64,000 nucleotides of DNA from Hyaloraphidium curvatum (GCA_025558095.1 JAIVFI010000023.1:434001-498000); one strand, 5' to 3'; positions 52,356 to 63,603 are shown, counted from the stretch's first letter. Notes: a model not told the origin generated them from the sequence alone. Program-made: numbers and translations.

Positions 52356-54386
52356 CTATTCGCTGAAGCAGCACAGGATTGCATCCCACATCAACTCCGA
52401 AGCCGCAATCCCCAGCGCTGCGGTGTTCAGGCGCGGATCATCGATCTCGTTCGTCGAAACCATGTACAGCTGGTCGCCATCCTGCGGGCAGTGGAGCGGC
52501 TGTATGCCGCGGGCCATTGAGCTGTGAACCTGGCGCGCCAGCTGCGTCAGGAGCACATCGGGAAGCCTGACGTTGGTAACGACCAGCGAGATCGTCGTGT
52601 TGCCCATGATTCCTTGAGCTGGAGTCGCAAGTTCTTGAAGAAGCTCCTCCGCGGAGGCGATCATGTCCTTCCTGTTGCTGCCCGGCTCAGCCACCCACAC
52701 CGTGTGCTGCGACGGATCAAGAGAGCCGCGGACGATCTTGTTGGAGCGGTCGTAGACGGCACCCAGGGCGTTGATGACCGTGAAGCACGCCAAACGGATG
52801 CCGCCGGCCAGCAATCGGTAAGCCCCGCCTTGGCCAGCACGCTCGCCCCGTCCGAAAAGCTTGCCGGCCGTAGCGGAACGACCCGCACCGTAGCTGCCAA
52901 GGGGAAAAATCCCAGGCTTCGCGGCACGAAATGCGGCGCGACCCAATTCCTTGTCTGGATGAATCGCATTCTCTCGACCCCGGAAATCGTAGATGATGGC
53001 ACCCCGAACGACGGGCAGGTTGTTCCACGTGTAGTTGTAGCGCCTTTTCTTGAACAGCTCGGCCAAGACTCCCGTTGAGGCTTCCAGGCCATAGTACGAG
53101 CCCCCTGCGAAACAGATGGCATCCACAGGGCCGTCTCCAGGCTGGAAAAGCCCCGGGGCACCGCCGCGGACGTCGTGCGCGCACGTTGCTGTGGTTCCAA
53201 AATGGAACACCGTGCACCCCGTCGGTCCTGCGGCGTACTCGGCGACGCCGATCGAGAAGGCGGGCCAGTCAAACTCGAGCTTCCTTGTGGGCTCCGGAAT
53301 CGAAGGATCCAAAGAAACGAGGTCGTTTGTGAGCGCGATCGGCTCCCCACGAGGATAAGGCAGTGGCGCTCCGGAATCTCTCCATCGAACGAGGTGATCG
53401 CGAAGCTCCGACACCTTGTGCTCTCCTCCGAACTCGTCCACGCGCCGGGCGTAAAGTTCCTCGCACAAGCGCTTCTCCAGCGTAGCTTGCACTTCGTTGG
53501 CACGGGGTCGGTTCCGCATGAACCGGTTCTCCATCTCTTCATCCGAATTGATGCCTGACATTCCGCCGAGGATGAAGCCCACCATTTTGCCGGCCAGCCA
53601 CACCGCATCCGGCAGAAAGTTCATGCGATTATCGCAGTCCAGGTAGGTACGCGACTGAAGGTACTCCTTTCCAGCTTCGCGCGAATAGAAGCCCCACCAC
53701 GAGTCCCAAAGAGCCCAACACTCCATCAGACCGCTGCCGTACTCGATGTGCCCTTCGTTGGTGAACACGCGGTCCGATAAAATGGCCTGTACCGGCGTTT
53801 GAAAGGAGGAGGACACGAGAATCACGCCCGGCGGTGGCGACACCACCGTGTCCCCGTGGTGGTTGTGCACGTGGTAAGCCTCCTTCGTAGTCCGCAGTGC
53901 CTCTCGCCCCTCGGGCGTTAGCGCAGCCCTGACCGCGGCGTTTTCCCAGCCCGTGAACGACTTCATCACGTTCCTCCCGCCCGGGTTCAAGGCCCACGCG
54001 ATGACTTGGTGGCCGAAAGACAGACCAATCCACCTCGTTCGGGAGACATTGTCCGCGATGTACTGCTCCAGCTTCGCGACATACGGCACGTGGTGATCGT
54101 AGGCCCCTTCATCTGCCCCCGTCACGAAGATGCAGTCGTACGCGCTCAACGCGTCGCCCTGGGGCCAGCTCTCCGGAACGTGAAAGATGTACTCGTCGAA
54201 AGAGAATCCGGCGACCTCGTCCGCAAAGTAACGTGCCGCCGCGAGCTCAAAGATGGCCTGGAGCCGGTATCGCGTCCCTCCAGCGCAGTCGGGGGCGTAG
54301 GCTTCGTGTTCAATCATGAAGTCCGGAGGATCCGGCAGCATGACCGCAACACGGATCGTGCGCGGCTGCGGCGGGGCGGAGGTCAT
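52356..54386 (-). CDS. pseudo-glutamine-amidotransferase fused to S58 (DmpA/BapA-type) aminopeptidase
   Basis: A single exon, 676 residues. Residues 1-300 follow class-I glutamine amidotransferases (AYDCIFVTGADEGAYDHHVP, WIGLSFGHQVIAWALNPGGR, FTNEGHIEYGSG), but the nucleophile position of G-x-C-x-G-H-Q is Ser (S123). From about residue 390 the protein matches P1/S58 peptidases: GPTGCTVFHFGTTATCAHDV, RGGAPGLFQPG, VDAICFAGGSYYGLEASTGV, PVVRGAIIYDFRGREN, and the self-cleavage/nucleophile segment MGNTTISLVVTNVRLPDV followed by SSMARGIQPLHCPQDGDQLY. S58 enzymes release N-terminal D- or beta-amino acids and are matured by self-cleavage. The long frame extends upstream to 54452, but 54386 gives a natural start. 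Confidence 0.8.
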   Translation of the reverse strand: MTSAPPQPRTIRVAVMLPDPPDFMIEHEAYAPDCAGGTRYRLQAIFELAAARYFADEVAGFSFDEYIFHVPESWPQGDALSAYDCIFVTGADEGAYDHHVPYVAKLEQYIADNVSRTRWIGLSFGHQVIAWALNPGGRNVMKSFTGWENAAVRAALTPEGREALRTTKEAYHVHNHHGDTVVSPPPGVILVSSSFQTPVQAILSDRVFTNEGHIEYGSGLMECWALWDSWWGFYSREAGKEYLQSRTYLDCDNRMNFLPDAVWLAGKMVGFILGGMSGINSDEEMENRFMRNRPRANEVQATLEKRLCEELYARRVDEFGGEHKVSELRDHLVRWRDSGAPLPYPRGEPIALTNDLVSLDPSIPEPTRKLEFDWPAFSIGVAEYAAGPTGCTVFHFGTTATCAHDVRGGAPGLFQPGDGPVDAICFAGGSYYGLEASTGVLAELFKKRRYNYTWNNLPVVRGAIIYDFRGRENAIHPDKELGRAAFRAAKPGIFPLGSYGAGRSATAGKLFGRGERAGQGGAYRLLAGGIRLACFTVINALGAVYDRSNKIVRGSLDPSQHTVWVAEPGSNRKDMIASAEELLQELATPAQGIMGNTTISLVVTNVRLPDVLLTQLARQVHSSMARGIQPLHCPQDGDQLYMVSTNEIDDPRLNTAALGIAASELMWDAILCCFSE

Positions 54387-54655
54387 TTTCAGGGAAGTGG
54401 GGAGGGAGCAACTCGGTTCGGGCGCCGCCGCGCGGCAACGATCACTCCGCAAGGCAGTTCCGGATCCGCATCAACGGTCCCGAATGCGCGAGAGCAGGAG
54501 GAGCAAAGCAAGCTGCACCTATGTTGGATATGGCAACGAAGACGTTGAGGATACTCTCTGGGTCTTGATCCTTCAATCAGCTTCAACGATGTACTGAGCT
54601 CGCCCTAGGACGAATGGAAGCCACTACGTCCTGCAGAGTGTCCCGGCCGCCTTCT

Positions 54656-55224
54656 TCATCGCGGGACCTCTCGTTCCACGCGGTGTAGCCTCTCGACTTC
54701 GTCCGGGTCCGCGCTGTTTTCGGCCTCGCGCATCACGGGCGGGTGAAGATCTACCGAGTCCAGCCGAGGCGACTTCGGAGGCTGAGCAGACTGCTCGACA
54801 TGGTGGAGCGCCTTGAAATGGAAGCTGTAGTAAGCTTCCGCACTCAAGGAGGCTTGAACGTGGTGCTCACGTTAACTTCGGCAGTGGACCCCTTGTTTTC
54901 GATCTCCTTGGCCACGGCAGGGTACATGTCGGGCTGCGTGTCGTCATACTGCGATGCGACAGCGTGAATGGGCACAAGTAGGGGACAGAGAACGGTTCCG
55001 GACCCACCTCCATGCTGTTGAGGGTCGTGTCGACGCCCCGAACAGGGAAAAGTCGCGCGTCAGTCCACCGAAGGAAGTCGAGGCAAAACGGGCGAGACTC
55101 GCGTCTTGATCAGTTCCTCCTGGAGCTGAGAAGTCTTGGCGTCCACCTTCCCATGCGGCTCGGGGGTCTTGGGTCGCTCATTCACGGCGTCCCGGAGTGC
55201 TTCGGGATGCAAGTCATCCGACAT
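54656..55224 (-). CDS. small hypothetical protein, exon structure uncertain
   Basis: Proposed exons 55224-55099, 55014-54871 and 54811-54656 give 141 residues with all junctions in phase 0. The start MSDDLHPEALRDAVNERPKT and helix KVDAKTSQLQEELIKTR look natural. Other segments are GTVLCPLLVPIHAVASQYDD, DMYPAVAKEIENKGSTAEVN and a charged end (MREAENSADPDEVERLHRVE). Alternative splicing choices exist, since several GT/AG pairs are available and an intron at 55004-54940 would also read through. No family is recognised. Confidence 0.4.
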
Positions 55225-56557
55225 GGTTCTGCCGCTTCGCGCCTTTCTCTGGGCTCAAACGCCTTAGTCTTCGGATCTCGGCCTTTCCCTTTGACTGGGA
55301 ACGCGTAGACGGGCGTTGCTCCGCGTCGCGTGGTTCGGAGTCGTGACTGGGGGATTGGAGACTGGCGCGCCGACCACAGTCGAGCCTCGAACTTCGTTCC
55401 CCTACACCCTTTCGGAAACCAAGAACTTTGCCCGAGTCTTATCTTGAGATTTGTGATGCTTCTAACGTACAAATCTACAGATGGATGGTGGAAACGGAGA
55501 TGGAGCCGCTGGTCAGCGCTTCCTCGTCTCGATCAGCCTTGCTAGGGCGATTTGTTGGTCCTGGGCGCGAATGGCAATACTTCAACGTTGCTCCCAAAGG
55601 TCGAGGACACGAGGGTGCTGCCGCAACAGGCTGTGCAGCACGGAGTCGCGAGGTCGGGGTAGGTGCCCTGATAGATGCTGAAGTATTCGGGTCGCTACGT
55701 CGCGTCGGAGCCACCTTGATCCGCATATCGAGCTTGATCGCTTGATCTGGCGCCCTATCAACGAAGGAGGTTGTGTGAGCAAGTTTTTGGCCAGATCTTG
55801 TCCGACAAAGGCCTGGTCGGCCCCCGTGACCGCGTTGGAACGCTCATTCAATTTCATCTTTCCGCTACTGCTTTCCAGTGGTGATTCGCTGGCCAGCGCC
55901 ACGTTGTCCGAGGAAATGGAGGCTGGCGAGAAGCTTTTCAAACCAAGCCCGTGAAAGTGGCAGATCTATTCCCCAGTGCGCCGCTGCCCCTCAGGCTGCT
56001 GACTCCGAGGTAACCGTCCGCGCGAGAGGATCAGGCGGGGCATGGGTGCGACGAACACGCGACTCAGCACGGTGCTCGAGGTGGTGCTTTGTGGCGATGC
56101 TTCGCCTCATTCTCCCTCCTCCTCGGCGCCTGCCTGGCGTTTGAAAGTCTTCAGATCTTTGAAAGGCAAGTTTCTGAGCGACGGAGGTGGTTGGGGAGGG
56201 CGGAAGCGCCGGGCGCCCGACAGCTTGAGGTCCGCATCGAGGCGACGTCCCAGCTGCCTCCTCTTCCGGCATCGCGCCTGCCTAGCGTTCGGGAAGTCTC
56301 GAAACCCCGTGATCTCTGATTCTGAGCTTTGAGGAGGGGCGGAAGAGGACGGGAAGAGCCCGGAGACCGGTTTTGTTTGGTTGTGAGTCCGACGTGACAT
56401 TCTGAGGACCTCGACTACTTGTACACCTTTCGATTCCGAAAGGTAATGAACTGGGAACAGTTGAGATTCTCTCTCCGAATACGTGCTAAGCATAATGATC
56501 GCTCTAGCATCCTTCCGTCCCAAATCCCACCAACTTGATGTGTGATTGCCGCGGCGA
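55225..56557. other. 1.3-kb region without a confident gene
   Basis: Several frames of 70-140 codons exist on both strands. The least shadow-like are a minus-strand stretch ending at 55582 (KMKLNERSNAVTGADQAFVG) and a plus-strand one at 55742-55954. None has a good start, recognisable domain or consistent splice pattern. GC is lower than in flanking genes, with several (ACTC/GGAG)-rich patches. It could be a decayed gene or spacer DNA; I see no terminal repeats of a transposon. Confidence 0.35.
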
Positions 56558-57992
56558 TCACCTCCTGCGGCGCGGGGGAGGAGGCCTCATGACCGAGCTG
56601 AGCACGGCCGCGCCAACGAGGGCGCCGCCAACGCTCGGGCCCTGCCTCTGCGGCGGGGGGGCACCCTGGGGAGGCGCGTAGGCGTTGGTGACGGGAGCGG
56701 GCGGAGCGGCGTAGCCCTGAGGCGCAGGAGTGTAGTACGAGGCCGGCTGGGGCACCGGAGCGTAGGCCACAGGGGCAGGCGCCGGAGCGGGAGCCGCAGC
56801 CCTCGGAGCACTGGGGGCGGTCTCGACTGCACAGACGTGGACGCATTAGTTATTGAATATGGCGGGTTTGAGCGCAACCCACCTTCAGCCGTGCGAGGAT
56901 CGTCCCAGGTGATGAGAGGGGGGTTCTTGGACTTGTCTGGAAGAATCATCACTCAGCACAATTCATCAAGCGATCAAAGCCAAAGGCGATGCTCACCAAC
57001 AAAGAAGTACCTTCCCGAAGGGGGGTCCAGCTGGGCGATCCAGTCCTTGTGCGGGAAAGGAAGACCGCTGGGGGGCGCACCAACGAGGTCGAGAACGACC
57101 TCGCCGGTCGCAACCTTCGTGGCCATCTCGGCCTCGGCGCGGGCGGCAGCGGCAGCCTTTTCGATCTCCGCAGCACGGGCAGCGGCAGCAGCAGCAGCCT
57201 GGTCGCGCGCGAGCTGCTCCTCCGCTGCCTTCTGTGCCTCGGCGGCCTTGCGGGCAGCCTCAGCCGCGGCGGCAGCGGCGGCAGCAGCAGCCTCGGCTTG
57301 ACTGGGTGGTGATGGAGAATTGAGCCGAAGCAGGAAAAGACGCAACGTGAGACTCACGCCTGGGCAGCGCTCTTGGACGCGGCAAGCTTGGCTTCGCGCT
57401 CGGCAGCGGCCTTCTCGTCCGCAGCTGGAGCAGGAAGGAATCAGACGATCGTCAAGTTGTCAGACCAGCAAGATCACGAACCCTTCTGGGCGGCAGCAGC
57501 CATCTCGCGGTGGGCCTTGGCCGCATCGAGGTCGGCCTGAGCCTTGGCCTCTGCGGACGCGAGGGCGGCGTCCGTCGCCTTGGCCGACTCCTCGGCGGCC
57601 TTCTTGATGCTCTCCTCGGAGCCTTCGGCCTTGGCTACCTCGGCCTTGACTTCCTCGACGATGGCGTTGCGAGGATCATCCCAGGTCACAACCGGCGGCT
57701 CCTTGCTGGATGGGGGAGACAGAAACAAGTCAGCAGACACACTACGTCTCGGTCTCTCGACACAAACGAGGTATCGACAAAAAAGTACGCCTTAGAGGCC
57801 TCGTCGTACTGGGAAATCCAGCCAGTCGGCAGCGGGATGGCAGTCTTGAGAGTTCGGGGGATGTCGGAGGGAGGAAGCGGCGGCCACCGGAAGTCGTCAA
57901 ATCCAGGCCTCCAGGACGTGCGGCCAATTGTCAACGCTTACAGCAGGGACTTCGCCAGCGGGAGCAGCGGGCGCGGCGGCGGCGTCGGCCAT
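56558..57992 (-). CDS. tandem WW-domain protein with Ala-rich coiled coil
   Basis: Seven exons: 57992-57942, 57844-57768, 57705-57482, 57424-57358, 57301-56997, 56936-56883 and 56826-56558, giving 348 residues. Two WW-type modules appear after splicing. The first is PLPTGWISQYDEASKAYFFV...TSKEPPVVTWDDPRN. The second is PFPHKDWIAQLDPPSGRYFF...DKSKNPPLITWDDPRTA. Each is split by an intron at the same place, pointing to module duplication. Between them lies a long Ala/Glu/Lys/Gln coiled coil (ARKAAEAQKAAEEQLARDQA). The C-terminus is Pro/Tyr/Gln-rich (YAPVPQPASYYTPAPQGYAA) with a Gly-Ala patch and a PPPPRRRR end. WW modules bind proline-rich peptides, so this is probably an adaptor. Confidence 0.75.
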
Positions 57993-58117
57993 TTTGCCAG
58001 GCGCGATGGCAGATGGACAACGGAAAGGGACCACTTCGTCGGACGCGCGCCGCCCGCGCGGACCCCTAGACCCTGATCACCGCCGAAAGTCACTGCTCGT
58101 ACTCCGAATCTCGTGTA

Positions 58118-59200
58118 TTAGCGCGGAAGCGGCACGAATTCCTCTCTGTCATCAGGAATCGGAAGAAACCTCGAGCCGTCTCGGGGTTCATTCCCTCTTT
58201 CCACCGAGTCGGTGAACGCGGCCCAGTCTCTCTTCGCCTCTTCGATCCGGTGTTTGGAAGACGAGACAAAATTCCACCAAATGAATCGCGGGCCATCCAG
58301 TTTTGCTCCACCAATCAGGGCCACGTTGATGGGCGACGATGACGCGGGGCCGGCGGAAGACAAAAGAACGGGGGAAGCCGGAAGAACTGAGGAAAGATGG
58401 AACGGCGGAAGCTCCAGATTCCACCCCGGCGAATCAGCACCGCGGAGATGTACAGCGCCGTCGATGGAGTAGACGGCGACTTCTTCGAAGCCATCCTTGG
58501 TCAGTTCCGTGACATCGATCGGCAACCGTGCTCCGGGCTTCAACGAGATCGTCGCCAGGAGCGTTGGTACCAGAGTCCGCACTGGCGAAGGGGCAATGCC
58601 GAGTTCGGTACCAAGCGATCCCATAACGAGGTTGACCGTCGCGTCCTCGTTCCCTGATTCCGTCGACAGCTCCTGTTGAGGCAACGCCTCCGCGGCATAA
58701 TGCGCGAAACTGGGATCGGCTTCCTCCATCTCCCTGGGGTGCGCTGTCCAAAGCTGCAGACCATGCATGAGCGACGACTCTCCGAATCCTTCCTCGCCGG
58801 CTTTCGGCCTCCTTTCGGAGTGCACGATGCCTCTCCCAGCGGCCATGACGTTCAGAGCGCCAGGTCGTATAGCTTGGCGAGTCCCCAGCGAATCGCGATG
58901 AATCAATGGAAGGGAGCCCGGTAACAAGAAAGTAACTGTCGATAAGCCGACGTGGGGATGCGGAGGGATGTTGACGGACGCGTTTCCGTCTCCGAGGGAG
59001 ACAGGACCCCTGGCGCGGGCGTCCGATGCGAAAAAGGGCGCAGATACGCGTCAGCTAACGTCCGGAACTGACGGAGTCGTGACCTACATGTGGTCAAGGA
59101 AGATGAACGGCCCGACGGTCCGTTGCGACACGCTCGGGAGCAACCGTCGGACCGGGAGGCCGAGTATGTCCTTCAAGCGGGGCTTGATGAGCCCCACCAT
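58118..59200 (-). CDS. pirin family protein
   Basis: Exons 59200-59088 and 59009-58118 give 334 residues. A bicupin: the N-terminal cupin reads VSQRTVGPFIFLDHMGPVSL, then the metal-binding IPPHPHVGLSTVTFLL, HRDSLGTRQAIRPGALNVMA and AGRGIVHSERRP, holding the His/Glu ligands. The second cupin includes GLQLWTAHPREME, AVYSIDGAVHLRGADSPGWN and FIWWNFVSSSKHRIEEAKRD, the usual pirin C-terminus. Fungal and bacterial pirins act as quercetin dioxygenases or redox-linked nuclear cofactors. The start at 59200 is the first good ATG; the frame is open upstream for about 100 codons, so the N-terminus may be longer. Confidence 0.9.
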
Positions 59201-59399
59201 GTCCGCGAAAGTTGACAAGGGCAATTCCTTTGAACGGAGAGGAAGAGGGCGCGAGAAAGCCCGTGATCGACACGCGGCGCGCGCCCGTATATCGTCGTGC
59301 GGCGCGCCGAGCAACTCAGCCCGTACCAAGACCGCATTGTCCGCGGCATCCATATCGGAGTCGACTATCGCCAATCTATTGATCGAGAGACAGGATGCA

Positions 59400-61015
59400 T
59401 TACCAGAGATCGTAGCGAGCGGAACCATAAGTGGGTTGCTGCACATAGATCTGGTTCTGCGAGTATTCTGGAGGCTCCTCGTCAGCAAAATGATCTCCAC
59501 TAATGGCACCGATGTACCCACGGTAGACGGGCGCAGGGCCAATCTGCATTTGCTGGCCACCCGAGATGACCGTCGCAGGCGCAGGCGAACTCCGGACCTG
59601 ACTCGACACGGGCAACGTCGGCGGCTCCAGCATCATCTGCACCGGGGGGAGCGATTCGCCGAACTTGACGCTGACGAGCCCTTCGGCAATGGCCACACGC
59701 TTGCCGAGGAGCCGTGATCGGGCCACGTCGAGCTGGTTGCGCAGGCTGTCGACGGTGCCTCGCTTCTGCGCCAATGCGTTGGCAACCCAACCGTTCACAC
59801 CGTCTGCAGATAGGGCTCAATGATGAGACACGCAGCTACGAAAGAAGCCAAGCTCGCTCACCGAGGATCTGTTTCTGGCCGACGAGGTACTCGAAGCTTT
59901 CCCGAATCCGCTGCCGTGCCACCAAATCCATCATCATTCCTCCCGCCATGAGCTGGAAGAGGAACAGTCCCTGCTGCTGGTTGATCTGGATGGACTGAAG
60001 GTTTGGAATGCTAGGCATGATCTGCTTGGCAATCATGATCTCCTGGTTCGCAGCCTGGCAAACTTCGCCAGACGCCCTGATCTGGGCTTGCTGGGCGACC
60101 TCCATGAGCGTGCCGCGGCCGTATCCGATCGCCATGATCCCGGCCGCCGCGTTGGCGCCAAGGGCGCCCTGAAGGCGCTGGAGCCCCTCCGTGAGCAGCG
60201 CTCCGGCCTTTTGCAAATGTCCGCTCGCGTTCTGCAGAGCCGGAAGGTCCGTGGCAACGTCGACCCATCGCGCGTAGGCGGCGCTCGCGGTATCCTCGAG
60301 CGCCTGCTCCTCCGGATAGCCGGGGCTTGCGCCGTCAAACATGGCCGACAGGGTACGCGCGTAGGCGCGCCGCGCGGTCGCCAGCTCCTGCGATTCGGCG
60401 AGCAGGCTGTTCACGACCTGCTGCGCCGCCTGGATCTGGGCCGAAACGGGCGGGAGGGCCGCCTCGGCCGCGGCCTTGTCGGCCTGGGCCTGCGCGATCT
60501 TGCCCTTCCACTAAAAGGAAATCAGATCATTGTTCGGAAGGCCCAGATGATGACCCGCCTCATCCTTGTTCTTGAAAGGATGGAATCCTTTGAGAATCTC
60601 CTCCCCTGCGGGTTGTGGCGCGACGGGTTGACGTGGTGAGTGCCACGCGGCAGAACGCCGTCACGTATTGCGCTTGCCTTTCGCGATGGTCGCGATGGCC
60701 GTGTTCAGCTTGGCCTGCAGTGCCTGCTGCTGCTGCTTCAGCGGAGCCAGGGTGGCCTGGGCCTGGGGAAGCTCCTTCGTGTGCTGCTCCAGGAAGGCGA
60801 TACGCTTCGTGACGTCCGCAAAGTACTTCAGGTTCTCCTCGATGCGCGGCTCCAAGGTCGCAGCGACCGTCTCGTACTGGCCATCGGTCGCGCTCGTCGT
60901 TAGTCGGGTGCTGAGCACGCGGGAGGACGGCACCGACTTGGTACGGCGGAGCCTCATCGCGAGGCGGCGGCGCGACGTGCGGCTGCTCGTCGCGCGGAGG
61001 CGGGGCGAACGACAT
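59400..61015 (-). CDS. helical coiled-coil protein of unknown function
   Basis: Proposed exons 61015-60938, 60876-60665, a micro-exon 60600-60555, 60510-59862 and 59803-59400 give about 462 residues; the micro-exon is uncertain. The N-terminus has a repeat (APPPRDEQPHV, APPPRDEAPPY). Coiled-coil helices follow: LAPLKQQQQALQAKLNTAIA, VSAQIQAAQQVVNSLLAESQ, a glycine-rich hydrophobic patch NAAAGIMAIGYGRGTLMEVA, FQLMAGGMMMDLVARQRIRE, and AQKRGTVDSLRNQLDVARSR, before a Pro/Tyr/Gln-rich tail. No known domain is recognised; the fold could be BAR-like or eisosome-like, but this is a guess from helix content only. Confidence 0.6.
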
Positions 61016-61238
61016 CGTTCACGAGGAGGCTACGCGTCGCTTTCGCCGAGGACACGCGCGTCGAGGTTCACTGAGGTTCAGACGTCGGGGCTTCGCCCGG
61101 GCTGGGGGTGGGCGGGCGGGAAAACGTTTCGGCGCCTTCCTTTGTCTTCGTTCTCAACCAAAGAACACGGCGGCAGTCATCATTCGAAGGGGTTCAGACC
61201 ATTTGCGGCCAGCGATCCTGTTCTCTCGCATCCGGTCA

Positions 61239-62546
61239 TCATTTGAAGAGGTCGAGGACGATGCGGCCAGCGATAAGGTTCGCCCGCATCCGATCGTAGA
61301 CGTCGTTGAGACTGTCGAACGGCTCCACCTTCACGATCGGCTTCACTTTGCCTGCCGCGACAAAGGCCAAAGCGTCATGGGTGTCCGAGCGAGTTCCGAC
61401 GAGAGAGCCACGGATGGTCAGGCAGCGCCCCGCGATCTGCCCAACCGGAGCCGTGAAGTTGGCATTCTTGGGCAGTCCGACACAGACCAAGGTTCCATAG
61501 CGCCGGAGGTAGTTGGCAGCCTGCTTGTACGGGCCTTCCGAGGCGGCAACGACGATCGCGCCGTGCACACCCTGGCCATCGGAAGCGGCGATCACGTCGG
61601 CGACGACGTCCTTCGAGGTGGTGAAGTCTGGGAAGATGTCATGAGAATACGCTCCGCCATCGAGGATGCGACGAATGAAGCCCACCGATGAAGACATCGG
61701 CGCCGAGCTCCTTGCACAGCTTCTCCTTCTCCGGGCCGCCGTCGATTGCAATCACTTTGAGACCCATGGCCTTCGCGTATTGAACTGCCAAGTGCCCGAG
61801 ACCGCCTCCCGCGCCCGGAATTGCCATCCACTGGCCCGCTCGCGTGTCCGTTCGGCGCAGACCAGCCAAGACTGTGGCACCGGCACACATGATCGGGGCA
61901 GCATCCTCGTAGCTCACGCCGTCCGGGATCTTTCCGACGTGAAGGGCTTTGGCCACGCAGTACTGCTGAAAAGACCCGGGAGCGGTGAAACCGCTCATCT
62001 TGAGCTGCAGGCATTGGTTCTCGCGACCGCTGCGGCGGCGTTGGCTTCAGATCGCGAAGCAAATAGCCATTCGAAAGACCCACGTCAAGCAGAACTCGCA
62101 GACTCCGCAGCCGTACGCCTGCCACTTCACGCCAACCCGCTCGCCGACCTTGCACACCGTGGGATCAACGTGACTCCCAACCTTGACCACGCAGCCAGCG
62201 CCCTCGTGTCCACCGATGCAGGGAACGGCGAAAGGAAGATCGCCTTCGACGAAGTGCAAGTCGCTGTCTGCAGTTGGTGGAAAGACGGAGATGAGCTTTA
62301 TGATGGACGCCCCTCATCGTCGGCCGCCCAGTCGGCAGAGAGGCGCTGCCACCACGACCTGGTCGCGCAGTTCATGGCAAACTCACGGCAGACGCCGGAC
62401 ATGACCACCTTGACGAGCACCTCGTCCGGTCCCGGTTCTAGAACGGGCGCCTCCTTGATGACGACGCGTCCATTTGGCTTCGGATCCTCAAGAATGGCAA
62501 TCTTCTGGGTCGCCGGAACGGCCTCCGCTGCCTCTCCGCTCGGCAT
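61239..62546 (-). CDS. zinc-dependent alcohol dehydrogenase (class ADH1/AdhP)
   Basis: Four exons: 62546-62387, 62267-62084, 62029-61686 and 61627-61239, giving 358 residues. Catalytic zinc ligands Cys (SGVCHSDLH, with the proton-relay His-Ser) and His (CIGGHEGAGCVVKVG), and the structural zinc cysteines in YGCGVCEFCLTGRENQC. NAD loop IPGAGGGLGHLAVQYAKAMG, acidic LKVIAIDGG favouring NAD+. Each intron restores one of these motifs, so the structure is secure. Such enzymes interconvert primary alcohols and aldehydes, likely ethanol in fermentation or reassimilation. No mitochondrial leader is visible. It starts 163 bp from the divergent ACT-domain gene. Confidence 0.93.
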
Positions 62547-62709
62547 TTCACCACGAAAGAATGAACGAGAGAACGACTAGATGCGTAACTTTGGGCTCGC
62601 GGCGTGCAGTTGGCGGAGGGAAGTGTCACGGAGGAGTTGTCTCCCAAGTCGAGTCGCGCGGGTCGCGCGCGGCGCGCGGTTGTGCTCGGACTCTCCTTGG
62701 TCCACCTAG

Positions 62710-63090
62710 ATGCCAATACGAATTCAACTCATCGATGGCGAATTCTGCATATCGCGCCTTCCGCCGGACGCGTCGGTGCCAGCGTGGGCGGATTCCCGGA
62801 GGTTCAGCTCCATCGCGCGAACCGCGGACGAGTTATCCATCTTGTGCCCAACGAACCAAGTCCCCGATGACGTGAAGAAGGAGCCGGACTGGAAACTGAT
62901 GAAGCTCGTTGGACCGTTTGACTTCAACGAGATCGGGATCCTCTCTTCGCTGCTCCAACCCCTCGCCAAAGCCGGAATCTCGATCCTGGCGGTCTCTACC
63001 TTTGATACGGACTACATTCTCGTCAAGAAGGACAAGTTGGACGCGGCGATTGAGACTCTGAGCCCTCACGCAACAATTGAACGGGAGTAA
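62710..63090 (+). CDS. ACT-domain protein (CASTOR/ACT_7-like)
   Basis: A single exon, 126 residues. Domain layout: an N-terminal half (RIQLIDGEFCISRLPPDASV, TADELSILCPTNQVP) and a C-terminal ACT fold (KLMKLVGPFDFNEIGILSSL, LAKAGISILAVSTFDTDYIL, then DAAIETL). The F-D-F/L-x-E-x-G-I-L-S motif is typical of the ACT_7 family, which binds amino acids and in animals forms the arginine sensors CASTOR1/2. A single 126-residue copy would be a stand-alone amino-acid-binding module like bacterial and fungal homologues. The ligand is unknown. Confidence 0.85.
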   Translation: MPIRIQLIDGEFCISRLPPDASVPAWADSRRFSSIARTADELSILCPTNQVPDDVKKEPDWKLMKLVGPFDFNEIGILSSLLQPLAKAGISILAVSTFDTDYILVKKDKLDAAIETLSPHATIERE

Positions 63091-63603
63091 CCAAGGCGCG
63101 CTGATGCTACACGCTTGCCACGGGAATGCCTGGCGCAGACTGGGAGCTGGCGGTCATCCAGTCGTAGCTTCGTGCTTCTTGCAATACATTTCGCGCTCTG
63201 CCGAGGACGCAATCGAGGGTGATTTGAATTTGATCACGAGAGGGGTGCGCGGCTAGGCGCCGCCGCGTCGGAACCTCCACTTCCGATCCTTCTTTTCTGT
63301 CCTCTCCACGCGCTTGGGGGGCCTAGCGCGCCAGGTGAGGATCATGGTGCTTCACATCTTTCCCATTCGTCACGATTCGTGGGGCAATCTTGCCCACTTA
63401 TCGCTATTTGCGGGGCTCCGGGACGATGACAACGGATGGATAGGGGAGCGTAGAACTCGCCCTGCTGCTTCACGCGCGGGCGGCGATGACCGAGGAAAAT
63501 TACTTGATCTTATCTTGACCGGAGCCGGGATGGGCGCATGAGGCGGAGGATACCTCTTGGCGCCGAGCTACGCGTCCTGACACGCGTTTTCGCCCAGGGC
63601 ACC
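63091..63603. other. intergenic region
   Basis: 513 bp between the ACT-domain gene and the last gene. Its open frames are short and lack natural composition. No RNA gene or repeat was seen. Confidence 0.4.

Noticed and set aside
54940-55224. A frameshift in the small gene at 54656-55224
   Set aside because: A first reading needed two one-base shifts, but three exons with ordinary GT-AG introns explain the frame without damage.
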